Positions 31,714 through 37,720 of a DNA stretch of 64,000 nucleotides are shown one piece after another; within the stretch, counting starts at the first letter, position 1, and every line of letters starts with the position of its first letter. The stretch is from positions 124,001 to 188,000 of the forward strand of contig NZ_JAVHJU010000069.1 of the NCBI RefSeq assembly GCF_031082405.1. Reading direction: 5' to 3'. Under the pieces are notes generated by a model. That model had not been told where the DNA came from. It saw only the letters and a program-made list of their open reading frames with translations, and did no database searches. The DNA comes from Amycolatopsis sp. A133. GTDB lineage: Bacteria > Actinomycetota > Actinomycetes > Mycobacteriales > Pseudonocardiaceae. The position numbers and the translations under genes are program-made.

Positions 31714-32478
31714 TCAGCATCCTTTCAGGACGTCGCGCAGGCGCGCGGCGAAGGCTTCCGCTTCGGTGTCGAACCCGCCGTGGCCGCCGGGGAACGGTTC
31801 GGCGCCGACGCCGAGGCCGGCGGCCAGCCCGAGGGCGGCGTGGTGGGCCGGCAGCCCGGTGGACTCCTCGCCGACGGCGACCACCAGCCGCGCCGGTGCC
31901 GCCCGGAGCGCGTCGAGGTCGGGCTCGTAGGCGCCGATCGCGGGCATCAGGTGGCCGAAGAAGTAGGCGAAGTTGCCTTCCGCGCGCGGGTCGAGCGGCG
32001 GAGCGGGGTCGACGCCGACGACCTTCATGAACGCGGCGAAGGCGGCCGCGAGGCCGTGGTCGCGGAAGAGGGCCGGGACGTCGGGTCCGTCGAGGGCGCC
32101 GGCGGGCAGGTAGCGGGTGACCGGTGGTTCGTGCAGCACGGCGGTGCGGACGCCGGCGGGGTGGCGGCGCAGGTGTTCGAGCAGGGTGATCGCGCCGCCG
32201 CTGGTGGCCAGGACGTCGGCGGGGCCGACCTCGGTCAGCAGCCGGTGCACGTCTTCGGCGTGGTCGCCGACGGGGTCGGTGCCCGGCGTGCCGTCGAGGG
32301 GGCTGCGGGACAGGCCGCGCGGGTCGTAGGTGACGACGGTGTGGTCTTCGGCCAGCAGCGGCCGGATGTGGGTGAACACCGCGGCGTCGGCGGGGCCGCC
32401 GGGGATCAGCAGCAGCACCGGGCCGCGGCCGTGGACGTCGTAGGTGATCGTGGCGCCGGGGACGGCGAGGGTGGTCAT
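31714..32478 (-). CDS. Alpha/beta-hydrolase
   Basis: Predicted hydrolase of 254 residues. The oxyanion segment is LIPGGPADA, the nucleophile elbow is LATSGGAIT, and the catalytic His is in PGGHGGF near the C-terminus. The substrate is unknown; small esters or lactones are common for the family. Its ATG overlaps the ECF42 sigma stop by 4 nt, and an ECF42-type promoter lies 30 nt upstream inside the sigma gene. It therefore belongs to the sigma regulon. Confidence 0.88.
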   Translation of the reverse strand: MTTLAVPGATITYDVHGRGPVLLLIPGGPADAAVFTHIRPLLAEDHTVVTYDPRGLSRSPLDGTPGTDPVGDHAEDVHRLLTEVGPADVLATSGGAITLLEHLRRHPAGVRTAVLHEPPVTRYLPAGALDGPDVPALFRDHGLAAAFAAFMKVVGVDPAPPLDPRAEGNFAYFFGHLMPAIGAYEPDLDALRAAPARLVVAVGEESTGLPAHHAALGLAAGLGVGAEPFPGGHGGFDTEAEAFAARLRDVLKGC

Positions 32479-33746
32479 GGTGCCTCCGGTGGTCGGGCTT
32501 CACCCGACCGACGAACGGCCTCGCCCGGGACCGACACCACTTCCGAAATTCTCCGGGTGAGGTAGGCGCGTTCGGCTTCGGTGCCGGCGAGGTCGCGGGC
32601 CAGGCCGTACCAGTGGGCGGCTTCGGTGTGGCGGCCGAGGCGGCGGAGGAAGTCGGCGCGGGCGGCGGGCAGCAGGTGGTAGCCCTCGAGCTCGACCTCG
32701 TCGAGGAGGGTGAGCCCGGCGGCCGGGCCGTCGGCCATGGCGACCGCGATGGCGCGGTTGAGGGCGACGACAGCGCTGGGCACGTGTTTGCCCAGCTCGG
32801 CGTAGAGGCCGGCGATCTGGGGCCAGTCGGTGTCGGCGGCGCGGGCGGCGGTGGCGTGGCAGGCGGCGATGGCGGCCTGGATCTGGTACGGCCCGGGACG
32901 GCGGCGGCGCAGCGCGGTCTCCAGAACGCGGGTGCCCTCGGTGATCGCGGCGGTGTCCCAGCGGGTGCGGTCCTGCTCTTCGAGGGGGACGAGGACGCCG
33001 TCGGCGTCGACGCGGGTGGCGCGGCGGGCGTGCTGGAGCAGCATCAGGGCGAGCAGGCCGAGGGCTTCGGGTTCGTCGGGCATCAGCTCGGCGAGGACGC
33101 GGGCGAGCCGGAGCGCTTCGGCGGCGAGGTCCGGGCGGAGCAGGTCGGGCCCCGCCCCGGCGGAGTAGCCCTCGCTGAAGGTCAGGTAGAGCACGCCGAG
33201 CACGGCGTTGGTGCGTTCGGGCAGCAGGTGTGCGGGCGGGACGCGGTAGGGGATGCGGGCGTGGCGGATCTTGCGCTTCACCCGCACGAGCCGCTGGGAC
33301 ATGGTCGCTTCGGGGACGAGGAAGGCGCGGGCGATCTCGGCGGTGGACAGGCCGGCCAGGGTGCGCAGCGCGAGCGCGACCTGGGCTTCGGTGGCCAGGG
33401 CGGGGTGGCAGCAGGTGAAGATGAGCCGCAGCCGGTCGTCGGTGACGCCGCTGTCGTCGGGTTCGGGGTGGTCGGGGACGGGCACGAGGGCGGCCTCCCG
33501 GAGTTTGGCGGCGCCGAGCGTGTCGCGGCGGAGCCGGTCGGTGGCGCGGTTGCGGGCGGCGGTGGTCAGCCAGGCGCCGGGCGAGTCCGGGATGCCGTCG
33601 CGGGGCCAGGTGCGCAGGGCGAGGGCGAAGGCTTCCTGGGCGCACTCCTCGGCGAGGTCCCAGTCGCCGGTGATCCGGATGAGCGTGGCCACGACCTGGC
33701 CCCACTCCTCGCGGAACGCTTCGGCTACCGCGGTCTCGACGTCCAC
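32475..33746 (-). CDS. ECF42 group RNA polymerase sigma factor (second copy)
   Basis: Protein of 423 residues with sigma region 2 (AEECAQEAFALALRTWP), region 4 (LALRTLAGLSTAEIARAFLVPEATMSQRLVRVKRK) and the ECF42 TPR-like extension (SEGYSAGAGPDLLRPDLAAEALRLARVL; PGPYQIQAAIAACH). GTG 33746 is chosen because GGGAGGAGCGGGA precedes it on the minus strand; upstream in-frame starts run into the TetR gene end. It heads an operon with a hydrolase, a DGPF protein and a GyrI-like protein. A self-type promoter lies 29 nt upstream. Confidence 0.92.
   Translation of the reverse strand: MDVETAVAEAFREEWGQVVATLIRITGDWDLAEECAQEAFALALRTWPRDGIPDSPGAWLTTAARNRATDRLRRDTLGAAKLREAALVPVPDHPEPDDSGVTDDRLRLIFTCCHPALATEAQVALALRTLAGLSTAEIARAFLVPEATMSQRLVRVKRKIRHARIPYRVPPAHLLPERTNAVLGVLYLTFSEGYSAGAGPDLLRPDLAAEALRLARVLAELMPDEPEALGLLALMLLQHARRATRVDADGVLVPLEEQDRTRWDTAAITEGTRVLETALRRRRPGPYQIQAAIAACHATAARAADTDWPQIAGLYAELGKHVPSAVVALNRAIAVAMADGPAAGLTLLDEVELEGYHLLPAARADFLRRLGRHTEAAHWYGLARDLAGTEAERAYLTRRISEVVSVPGEAVRRSGEARPPEAP
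32508..32536 (-). promoter_or_regulatory. ECF42-type promoter inside the sigma gene, for the hydrolase/DGPF operon
   Basis: On the minus strand TGTCGG (32531-32536), a 17-nt spacer and CGTCGG (32508-32513) lie 30 nt before the hydrolase start, within the 3' end of the sigma coding region. Confidence 0.6.
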
Positions 33747-33766
33747 TCCCGCTCCTCCCGCCGGTG

Positions 33767-34834
33767 TCACCCTCCCGACGAACGGCCGGGCTTCGGACCG
33801 ACAGCCACGGCGTGGCACGCGCCGAACCCTTCCGCTCGCGTGGCGATCCGGCCGCTTTCGACGCGGATGGCCGTCTCGGTGGCGTCGCTGACGGCGGTGA
33901 CGCCGGCGGCCGCGGCGAGTTCGCCGGTGTCGCAGACGATCCGCAGCCGGGGCCGGGGCGCGGGGGCGATCGCCTGGTCGAGGCAGGTGCGCAGGTCGGC
34001 GACGGCGAGCCGGGCCAGCGGGGCGAGTTCGCCGGGGTCGCTGGTGACGAGCACGGCGGTGACGTCGGCGCCGGCGCGCACGGCCTCTTCGAAGGCCGCC
34101 GCGCGGTGCAGGCCGAGGACGGCGACGACGCCGTCGCCGGGTCGGATGGTGTCGCCGGTCAGCAGGTCGGTCGCGGCCGGCGGGTCCCAGTGCCGTCCGT
34201 CGGGCCGGGCCTGGGTGGTGATCGGCGGTGCCGCCGGCCAGTCGTCGCTCAGGTCGAGGTCCAGGAGGGCGGCGCAGGCGGTGACGAGGTGGAACGGCTC
34301 GCCGAAGCCGGGTGCGGCGGCGGCGAGCTGGCTCGCGCCGTGCAGCGTGGTGAGGGCGGCTTCGGCGACGCGCACAAGACGGCGGCCGGGGCGGAGGCGT
34401 TCGAGGGCGAGCCCGAGCAGGATCGCCTCGACCCGCATGAGCTGAGCGAACGGGCGGCGGGTGTGCTCGTCGGCGAGGATTTCCGGGAGCAGGTCACGGG
34501 CGAGGCGGGCGTCTTCGCTGTCGCTGTCGGTGGCCAGCGGGAGCCGGGCGATCCAGGCGCGGGCGAACGCGGCCAGCGCTTCGGCGGCGCCGGGGTCCGG
34601 CGGCGGGGCGGCGGGCCGGGGCGCGCGTTCGGCGAGGTCGGCCAGGACGGCGAAGTACAGGGCTCGCTTGCCGGGGAAGTTGGAGTAGACCGCGCCGCGG
34701 GTGAGCTCGGCGCGTTCGGCGATGACGTCGATCTTCGCCTCGCGGAAGCCGCGGCGGGCGAACTCGTCGCGGGCGGCGGCGAGCACCTTGGCGCGGTTGC
34801 GTTCCTGGGTTTCCGCCCTGCTGAGCCTGGCCAT
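33767..34834 (-). CDS. TetR/AcrR regulator with a long C-terminal extension
   Basis: Protein of 355 residues, far longer than the usual 190-220. The N-terminal TetR helix-turn-helix (KVLAAARDEFARRGFREAKIDVIAERAELTRGAVYSNFPGKRALYFAVLA, in segments, about 14-60) and a helical TetR core end near residue 205. They are followed by about 150 residues with alternating strands and helices (GDGVVAVLGLHRAAAFEEAVRAGADV; PRLRIVCDTGEL) resembling a small-molecule-binding alpha/beta domain. ATG 34834 has AAGGAGGAC upstream on the minus strand. It is divergent from a P450 gene, its likely target. Confidence 0.85.
   Translation of the reverse strand: MARLSRAETQERNRAKVLAAARDEFARRGFREAKIDVIAERAELTRGAVYSNFPGKRALYFAVLADLAERAPRPAAPPPDPGAAEALAAFARAWIARLPLATDSDSEDARLARDLLPEILADEHTRRPFAQLMRVEAILLGLALERLRPGRRLVRVAEAALTTLHGASQLAAAAPGFGEPFHLVTACAALLDLDLSDDWPAAPPITTQARPDGRHWDPPAATDLLTGDTIRPGDGVVAVLGLHRAAAFEEAVRAGADVTAVLVTSDPGELAPLARLAVADLRTCLDQAIAPAPRPRLRIVCDTGELAAAAGVTAVSDATETAIRVESGRIATRAEGFGACHAVAVGPKPGRSSGG
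33775..33803 (-). promoter_or_regulatory. ECF42-type promoter of the second sigma gene
   Basis: On the minus strand TGTCGG (33798-33803), a 17-nt spacer and CGTCGG (33775-33780) lie 29 nt before GTG 33746. The site overlaps the 3' end of the TetR gene and suggests autoregulation of the sigma factor. Confidence 0.65.
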
Positions 34835-34860
34835 CGTCCTCCTTGCCGTGGGATCGCGAA

Positions 34861-34920
34861 TCAAGATACCGTGACCACTGAGATGATAAGAACATCTGAT
34901 TTGAACATCTGGAGTGGTGG
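34861..34920. promoter_or_regulatory. TetR/P450 divergent operator region
   Basis: GAACATCTG is directly repeated (34890-34898 and 34903-34911). AGATG (34881-34885) is inverted relative to the first CATCT (34893-34897), and CCACT/AGTGG flank the block. This is a likely binding site for the divergent TetR protein. Confidence 0.5.
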
Positions 34921-36096
34921 ATGACCCCCGAGATCGACCTGACCGACGCCGAGGTGCTGACCGACCCGTTCACCGCCTACGACCGGGCGCGGGAGGTGAG
35001 CCCGGTGGCCAAGCTGGTCATCCCCGGTTTCGGCCCGTTCTGGGCGCTGACCCGCTACGCCGAAGCGCGCGCGATGCTGACCGACCCCCGGTTCGAGGTG
35101 ACCGCCGGCAGCTTCCTGCGCCCACCCGGCATCCCCGAGCACTGCCTGCAGTACATGGCGACGATGGCGGAGAAGGACGGGCCGGAGCACCTGCGGCTGC
35201 GGCGGCTGGTGGCGCCGGCGTTCACCCCGAAGCGGGCCGCGCAGCTGCGGCCGCGGCTGGCGGCGATCACCGGCCGGCTGCTCGACGAGCTGCCCGGGCA
35301 CGCCGAAGACGGCGTGGTCGACCTGGTCCCGCACTTCGCGCGGCCGCTGCCGATCGACGTGATCTGCGAGCTGGTCGGCATTCCCGGAGGCGACCGTCCT
35401 CGCTGGCGCGAACACGGGGCCGCCGTGGCCGGCGGGATGGGCCCGGACTTCGCCGCGGCGATCCCGGCGATCGTCGAAGGGGCCAAGGAGGCGGTGGCGC
35501 GCAGCCGGGCCGAGCCGGGCGACGACCTCATCGGCGACCTGGTGCGGGCCCAGGCCGAGGACGGGGATCGGCTCACCGACACCGAGCTGGTCACCTTGGT
35601 CTGGCACCTGGTGCTGGGCGGGCAGACGCCGGTGAACCTGATCGCCAACGCCGTCGAAGCGCTGCTGCGGCACCCGGACCAGCTGGACCTGCTGCGCGCG
35701 GAGCCCGGGCGGTGGCCGGGGGCGGTCGAGGAGCTGATGCGCTGGTGCAGCCCGCAGCTGCTGACCACGCCGCGGTTCGCGCGCGAGGACGTCGAGATCG
35801 GCGGGGAGACGATCGGCAAGGGGGAGCGGGTGACGGTGGCGATGGTGGCGGCCGACCGCGACCCGCGCGCGTTCGCCGACCCGGATCGCTTCGACGTCAC
35901 CCGCGAGGGGCCGGCGCAGCTGGGCTTCTCGCACGGGCCGCACTTCTGCCTCGGCGCCTCGATTTCGCGGGTGCAGACGGAAGTGGCGTTGTCGTCGCTG
36001 TTCGCCCGCTTCCCCGGCCTCGCGTTGGCCGGGGACGTGCCCCGCGCGCCCGACGGCGGAACCTGGCGACCGGCGGCACTGCTGCTGACGCTGTGA
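34921..36096 (+). CDS. Cytochrome P450
   Basis: Bacterial class I P450 of 391 residues. The heme-binding loop is GFSHGPHFCLG with the ligand Cys343, the ExxR motif is EELMR in the K helix, and the I-helix oxygen-binding segment is LGGQTP in place of the usual AGxxT. It would hydroxylate or couple a small substrate with external ferredoxin and reductase, which are not encoded nearby. ATG 34921 follows GGAGTGG closely. It is divergent from the extended TetR regulator and ends at a hairpin terminator shared with hadB. Confidence 0.95.
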   Translation: MTPEIDLTDAEVLTDPFTAYDRAREVSPVAKLVIPGFGPFWALTRYAEARAMLTDPRFEVTAGSFLRPPGIPEHCLQYMATMAEKDGPEHLRLRRLVAPAFTPKRAAQLRPRLAAITGRLLDELPGHAEDGVVDLVPHFARPLPIDVICELVGIPGGDRPRWREHGAAVAGGMGPDFAAAIPAIVEGAKEAVARSRAEPGDDLIGDLVRAQAEDGDRLTDTELVTLVWHLVLGGQTPVNLIANAVEALLRHPDQLDLLRAEPGRWPGAVEELMRWCSPQLLTTPRFAREDVEIGGETIGKGERVTVAMVAADRDPRAFADPDRFDVTREGPAQLGFSHGPHFCLGASISRVQTEVALSSLFARFPGLALAGDVPRAPDGGTWRPAALLLTL

Positions 36097-36118
36097 CCGG
36101 CCCTCCGCAAGCTCCGGA

Positions 36119-36170
36119 CCGGTCGTGAGTGGTAAGGCGGGTTAGAACCCGCCTTACCACTCACGACCGG
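36119..36170. terminator. Long perfect hairpin repeat between convergent genes (copy 2)
   Basis: A 25-bp perfect inverted repeat (36119-36143 with 36146-36170) with an AG loop lies between the convergent P450 and hadB genes. It is the second copy of the 2364-2411 element, with a compensated base pair in the stem. It is probably a bidirectional terminator. Confidence 0.88.
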
Positions 36171-36185
36171 CGGGCGGGCGGGGTC

Positions 36186-36623
36186 TCAGTAGCGGACCAG
36201 GGCCTGCGGCTTCCCCAGCACCGTCTTGCCGTCGAACTTCACCACGAGGTCGATCCGCGCGATGCCGTCGTCCTTGACGTCGGCGACCTTGCCGGTGATC
36301 TCGACCAGCGCGCCCTCCGGGGTGTTCGGCACCACGACCGGGCGGGTGAAGCGGGCGCTGAAGTCGATCAGCCGGGCCGGGTCGCCGAGCCAGTCCGTGA
36401 CCACGCGGCCCGCCACCGCCATGGTCAGCATCCCGTGCGCGATCACGTCGGGGAGGCCGACGTCCTTCGCGAACGCCTCGTTCCAGTGGATCGGGTTGAA
36501 GTCGAGTGCCGCACCGGCGTAGCGCACCAGCTGCTCGCGGGTGATGCGGACCTCGAGGGCGGGCAGCTCGTCGCCGACTGTGACATGCGCTCCGCCACCC
36601 GGACCCCCGTAAGCGGCGTTCAC
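36186..36623 (-). CDS. hadB: (3R)-hydroxyacyl-ACP dehydratase subunit HadB (MaoC family)
   Basis: Protein of 145 residues with a complete MaoC/hydratase hot-dog motif (YAGAALDFNPIHWNEAFAKDVGLPDVIAHG), supplying the catalytic Asp and His of the dehydratase. With HadA it would dehydrate 3-hydroxyacyl-ACP in fatty-acid elongation. Its start overlaps the hadA stop by 4 nt (ATGA). No hadC follows: the operon ends at the 36119-36170 hairpin. This suits an organism without long mycolic acids. Confidence 0.88.
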   Translation of the reverse strand: MNAAYGGPGGGAHVTVGDELPALEVRITREQLVRYAGAALDFNPIHWNEAFAKDVGLPDVIAHGMLTMAVAGRVVTDWLGDPARLIDFSARFTRPVVVPNTPEGALVEITGKVADVKDDGIARIDLVVKFDGKTVLGKPQALVRY

Positions 36624-37069
36624 GCGGTCTCCCCTCGGACCACCAGCTGCGCGCGGGTGGTGCAGACCTTCTGGCCGGCGGCGTCGGTGATGTCGGCGCG
36701 CAGGTTGATGAAGTCGTTGCCGGCGCGGGCCATGATCGCGTCGATGTGGGTGGTCACCTCGAGCACGTCGCCGGCGAACACCGGGCGCGTGTAGGTGAAG
36801 CCCTGGTCGCCGTGGACCATCCGCGAATAGTCGAGGCCGAGCTCGGGGTCGGCGACGATCGCGTTGATCGAGGCGAGGTTGATGATCGTGAGGAAGGTCG
36901 GCGGGGCGATCACGTCCGGGTGGCCGGCTTCGCGGGCCGCCTCCGGGTCGCGGTAGACCGGGTTCGCGTCGCCGATCGCGTCGGCGAACTCCCGGATCTT
37001 CTCCCGGCTCACTTCGTAGCTGGTCTGCGGCGGATAGCTCCGCCCGGTGAACGACTGGTCCAAGGGCAC
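36620..37069 (-). CDS. hadA: (3R)-hydroxyacyl-ACP dehydratase subunit HadA (MaoC N-terminal type)
   Basis: Protein of 149 residues with an N-terminal-type MaoC hot-dog fold (VSREKIREFADAIGDANPVYRDPEAAREAG; MVHGDQGFTYTRPVFAGD) that lacks the catalytic Asp/His pair, as expected for the structural partner HadA. Gene order tRNA-Thr, tRNA-Met, rpmG, hadA, hadB follows the mycobacterial arrangement. The hairpin at 37092-37124 separates it from rpmG and probably lowers read-through. Confidence 0.9.
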   Translation of the reverse strand: MPLDQSFTGRSYPPQTSYEVSREKIREFADAIGDANPVYRDPEAAREAGHPDVIAPPTFLTIINLASINAIVADPELGLDYSRMVHGDQGFTYTRPVFAGDVLEVTTHIDAIMARAGNDFINLRADITDAAGQKVCTTRAQLVVRGETA

Positions 37070-37091
37070 GGCGACGAGGCTACCAACAGCG

Positions 37092-37124
37092 AGAAGCCGC
37101 CCGGAGCAACTCCGGGCGGCTTCT
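37092..37124 (-). terminator. Hairpin between rpmG and hadA
   Basis: A 14-bp stem (37092-37105 with 37111-37124, loop of 5) is followed on the minus strand by CGC and a few T residues. It is a probable terminator or attenuator after rpmG. Confidence 0.7.
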
Positions 37125-37150
37125 TCGAGCTGGTGTGAACGCGCTACGCG

Positions 37151-37315
37151 TCAGCGGGTTTCCTTGTGCGTCCGGTGCGTACCGCAGTTCGGGCAGAACT
37201 TCTTCATCTCCAGGCGATCCGGGTTGTTGCGCCGGTTCTTCTTGGTGATGTAGTTGCGGTGCTTGCACTCTTCGCACGCCAGCGTGATCTTGGGTCGCAC
37301 GTCGGTGGCAGCCAC
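37151..37315 (-). CDS. rpmG: 50S ribosomal protein L33 (zinc-binding type)
   Basis: The 54-residue protein starts at GTG 37315 and reads MAATDVRPKITLACEEC at its N-terminus. Two Cys-x2-Cys pairs (CEEC and CPNC) bind zinc, so this is the C-plus form of L33. It is part of the large ribosomal subunit near the E site. It lies directly downstream of tRNA-Met in the same orientation, in the conserved tRNA/rpmG/had arrangement. Confidence 0.95.
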   Translation of the reverse strand: MAATDVRPKITLACEECKHRNYITKKNRRNNPDRLEMKKFCPNCGTHRTHKETR

Positions 37316-37365
37316 AGCGTTTCCTTCTCTCTCAGGTCCCGGGGGCCAGCCCCGTCGTTACCGCG

Positions 37366-37438
37366 TAGCGGTGGCCGGACTTGAACCGGCGACACAGCGA
37401 TTATGAGCCGCTTGCTCTGCCAACTGAGCTACACCGCC
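37366..37438 (-). tRNA. tRNA-Met (CAT)
   Basis: Full cloverleaf of 73 nt on the minus strand. The acceptor strand GGCGGTG pairs with CACCGCT (G-U at the end), D-arm GCTC...GAGC, anticodon loop with CAT, T-arm GCCGGTTCAAGTCCGGC. No CCA is encoded. It matches the elongator tRNA-Met upstream of rpmG in mycobacteria. Confidence 0.95.
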
Positions 37439-37461
37439 CTAGCATGCCCAACCCCGGGGGT

Positions 37462-37508
37462 CCAGGGGGCGTGCCCCCTGGCGGGGGTCTGGGGGCTCGG
37501 CCCCCAGA
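37462..37508. repeat. Tandem GC-rich hairpins
   Basis: Two 9-bp perfect stems stand side by side between the tRNA genes: CCAGGGGGC-gt-GCCCCCTGG (37462-37481) and TCTGGGGGC-tcg-GCCCCCAGA (37488-37508). They resemble a dispersed intergenic repeat family, not a normal tRNA spacer. Confidence 0.7.
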
Positions 37509-37513
37509 GGACA

Positions 37514-37567
37514 CCGCGAAGCGAGCTAGGCTTGCGCTTTATGCAAGCATAGCTCGCCCACTCGCGG
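37514..37567 (-). terminator. Multi-stem hairpin immediately 3' of tRNA-Thr
   Basis: Nested arms CCGCGA/TCGCGG (37514-37519, 37562-37567), GCGAGCT/AGCTCGC (37521-37527, 37551-37557) and GCTTGC/GCAAGC (37530-37535, 37543-37548) form one extended structure. It begins at the base after tRNA-Thr and is a likely processing or termination signal. Confidence 0.6.
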
Positions 37568-37640
37568 AGCCCCTTTACGGAATCGAACCGTAGACCTTCT
37601 CCTTACCATGGAGACGCTCTGCCGACTGAGCTAAAGGGGC
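37568..37640 (-). tRNA. tRNA-Thr (GGT)
   Basis: Full cloverleaf of 73 nt on the minus strand. The acceptor strand GCCCCTT pairs with AAGGGGC, the D-arm is GCTCAGTCGGCAGAGC, the anticodon stem TCTCC/GGAGA encloses loop ATGGTAA with anticodon GGT, and the T-arm is TACGGTTCGATTCCGTA. No CCA is encoded. It is the first gene of the tRNA/rpmG/had block. Confidence 0.96.
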
Positions 37641-37664
37641 CTGGCCTCTCGCGAGGACTTGGAA

Positions 37665-37670
37665 AGATTA
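37665..37670 (-). promoter_or_regulatory. Candidate -10 (TAATCT) of tRNA-Thr
   Basis: TAATCT on the minus strand lies 24 nt upstream of the tRNA-Thr 5' end. A TTGCAC is found 20 nt further up, a longer spacer than ideal. Confidence 0.45.
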
Positions 37671-37720
37671 CCAACCCCCGTCACCCGGCCGTGCAACCGG
37701 GGTCCCGAAAGAGCAAAACC

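Noticed and set aside
34835..34864. Ten-codon N-terminal extension of the TetR gene
   Set aside because: The ATG at 34834 has a strong ribosome-binding site, and the extension would remove the intergenic operator.
37439..37567. CRISPR-like repeats between the tRNA genes
   Set aside because: The hairpins differ from one another, and there are no regularly spaced direct repeats or cas genes.
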